In this document: one piece after another, positions 13,373-13,392 of the stretch
How the letters are laid out: each line of letters starts with the position of its first letter
Numbering within the stretch: position 1 is the first letter of the stretch
DNA from: Candidatus Moraniibacteriota bacterium
Lineage (GTDB): Bacteria; Patescibacteriota; Minisyncoccia; Moranbacterales; GCA-2747515
NCBI GenBank assembly: GCA_027031945.1
Contig: JALVPE010000053.1
Coordinates: 1-13,392, forward strand
DNA: 13,392 bases
Direction of reading: 5' to 3'
Position numbers and translations under genes: made by a program
The notes under the pieces: generated by a model
Told to the model about the DNA's origin: nothing
What the model saw: the letters and a program-made list of their open reading frames with translations, nothing else
Database searches by the model: none

Positions 13373-13392
13373 ATTTATGATTTCCTCTATAG
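12441..13392 (-). mobile_element. IS481-family insertion sequence, promoter-side end outside the window
   Basis: The transposase gene fills the element. The transposase-distal end is tentatively placed at TGTTGCATAG (12441), since IS481 ends often begin TG. Two imperfect 12-base subterminal repeats, GTCAAGGTTACT (12450-12461) and ATTAACGTTACT (12479-12490), nine of twelve identical, could be transposase-binding sites. The other end lies beyond 13392, so inverted repeats and target duplication cannot be checked here. Confidence 0.55.

Noticed and set aside
1..13392. Alternative genetic code with TGA as glycine, since TGA stops are rare here
   Set aside because: All recognised genes are full length without internal TGA, and pyrD uses TGA as a stop that overlaps the pyrC start; rarity of TGA is expected in AT-rich genomes.
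1..13392. CRISPR array, tRNA or rRNA genes, riboswitches, toxin-antitoxin or defence operon
   Set aside because: I looked for regularly spaced repeats, cloverleaf ends and known defence motifs and saw none.

Overview
The window is an AT-rich (by eye roughly 30-35% GC), gene-dense bacterial chromosome segment that uses the standard genetic code. Short intergenic gaps, compact housekeeping proteins (RsmI without its C-terminal domain, a 473-residue MetRS), a MetRS active-site neighbourhood of a kind I associate with Patescibacteria/CPR, and GC-rich palindromes scattered between AT-rich genes suggest a Candidate Phyla Radiation bacterium. This assignment is inference; no rRNA is present to confirm it.

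Layout. 1-2089 (minus): a truncated APH-like kinase gene following metG. 2147-2999: a decayed island in which a GGDEF gene has lost its 5' end against a doubly damaged transposase remnant. 3026-3596 (plus): a monocistronic orphan gene with a consensus promoter, a strong ribosome binding site and a perfect terminator. 3598-4405 (plus): two small membrane proteins resembling the E. coli YqjE/YqjD pair. 4458-5138 (minus): rsmI. 5304-5696 (plus): mscL. 5836-6405 (minus): ruvA, divergent from rpsT (6643-6909, plus), the two reading from promoters with overlapping -35 boxes; related GC-rich palindromes lie on both sides of ruvA. 6984-9004 (minus): pyrD-pyrC, translationally coupled. 9089-12374 (minus): a DUF3048 (YerB-like) lipoprotein, holA (DNA polymerase III delta) and a DUF6159-like membrane protein. 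12401-13392 (minus): an IS481-type transposase whose 5' end of the element lies outside the window.

Functionally this is mostly core information processing (MetRS, RsmI, RuvA, S20, HolA) mixed with envelope proteins (MscL, YqjE/YqjD-like, DUF6159, DUF3048), two steps of pyrimidine synthesis and mobile DNA. The clearest pattern across genes is in translation signals: the core genes have almost no Shine-Dalgarno sequence, while pyrD, pyrC, the orphan gene and the IS transposase do. I see no defence system, CRISPR array, biosynthetic cluster or clearly new multi-gene system; the best leads are the orphan gene, the ribosome-binding-site split and the palindromes around ruvA.
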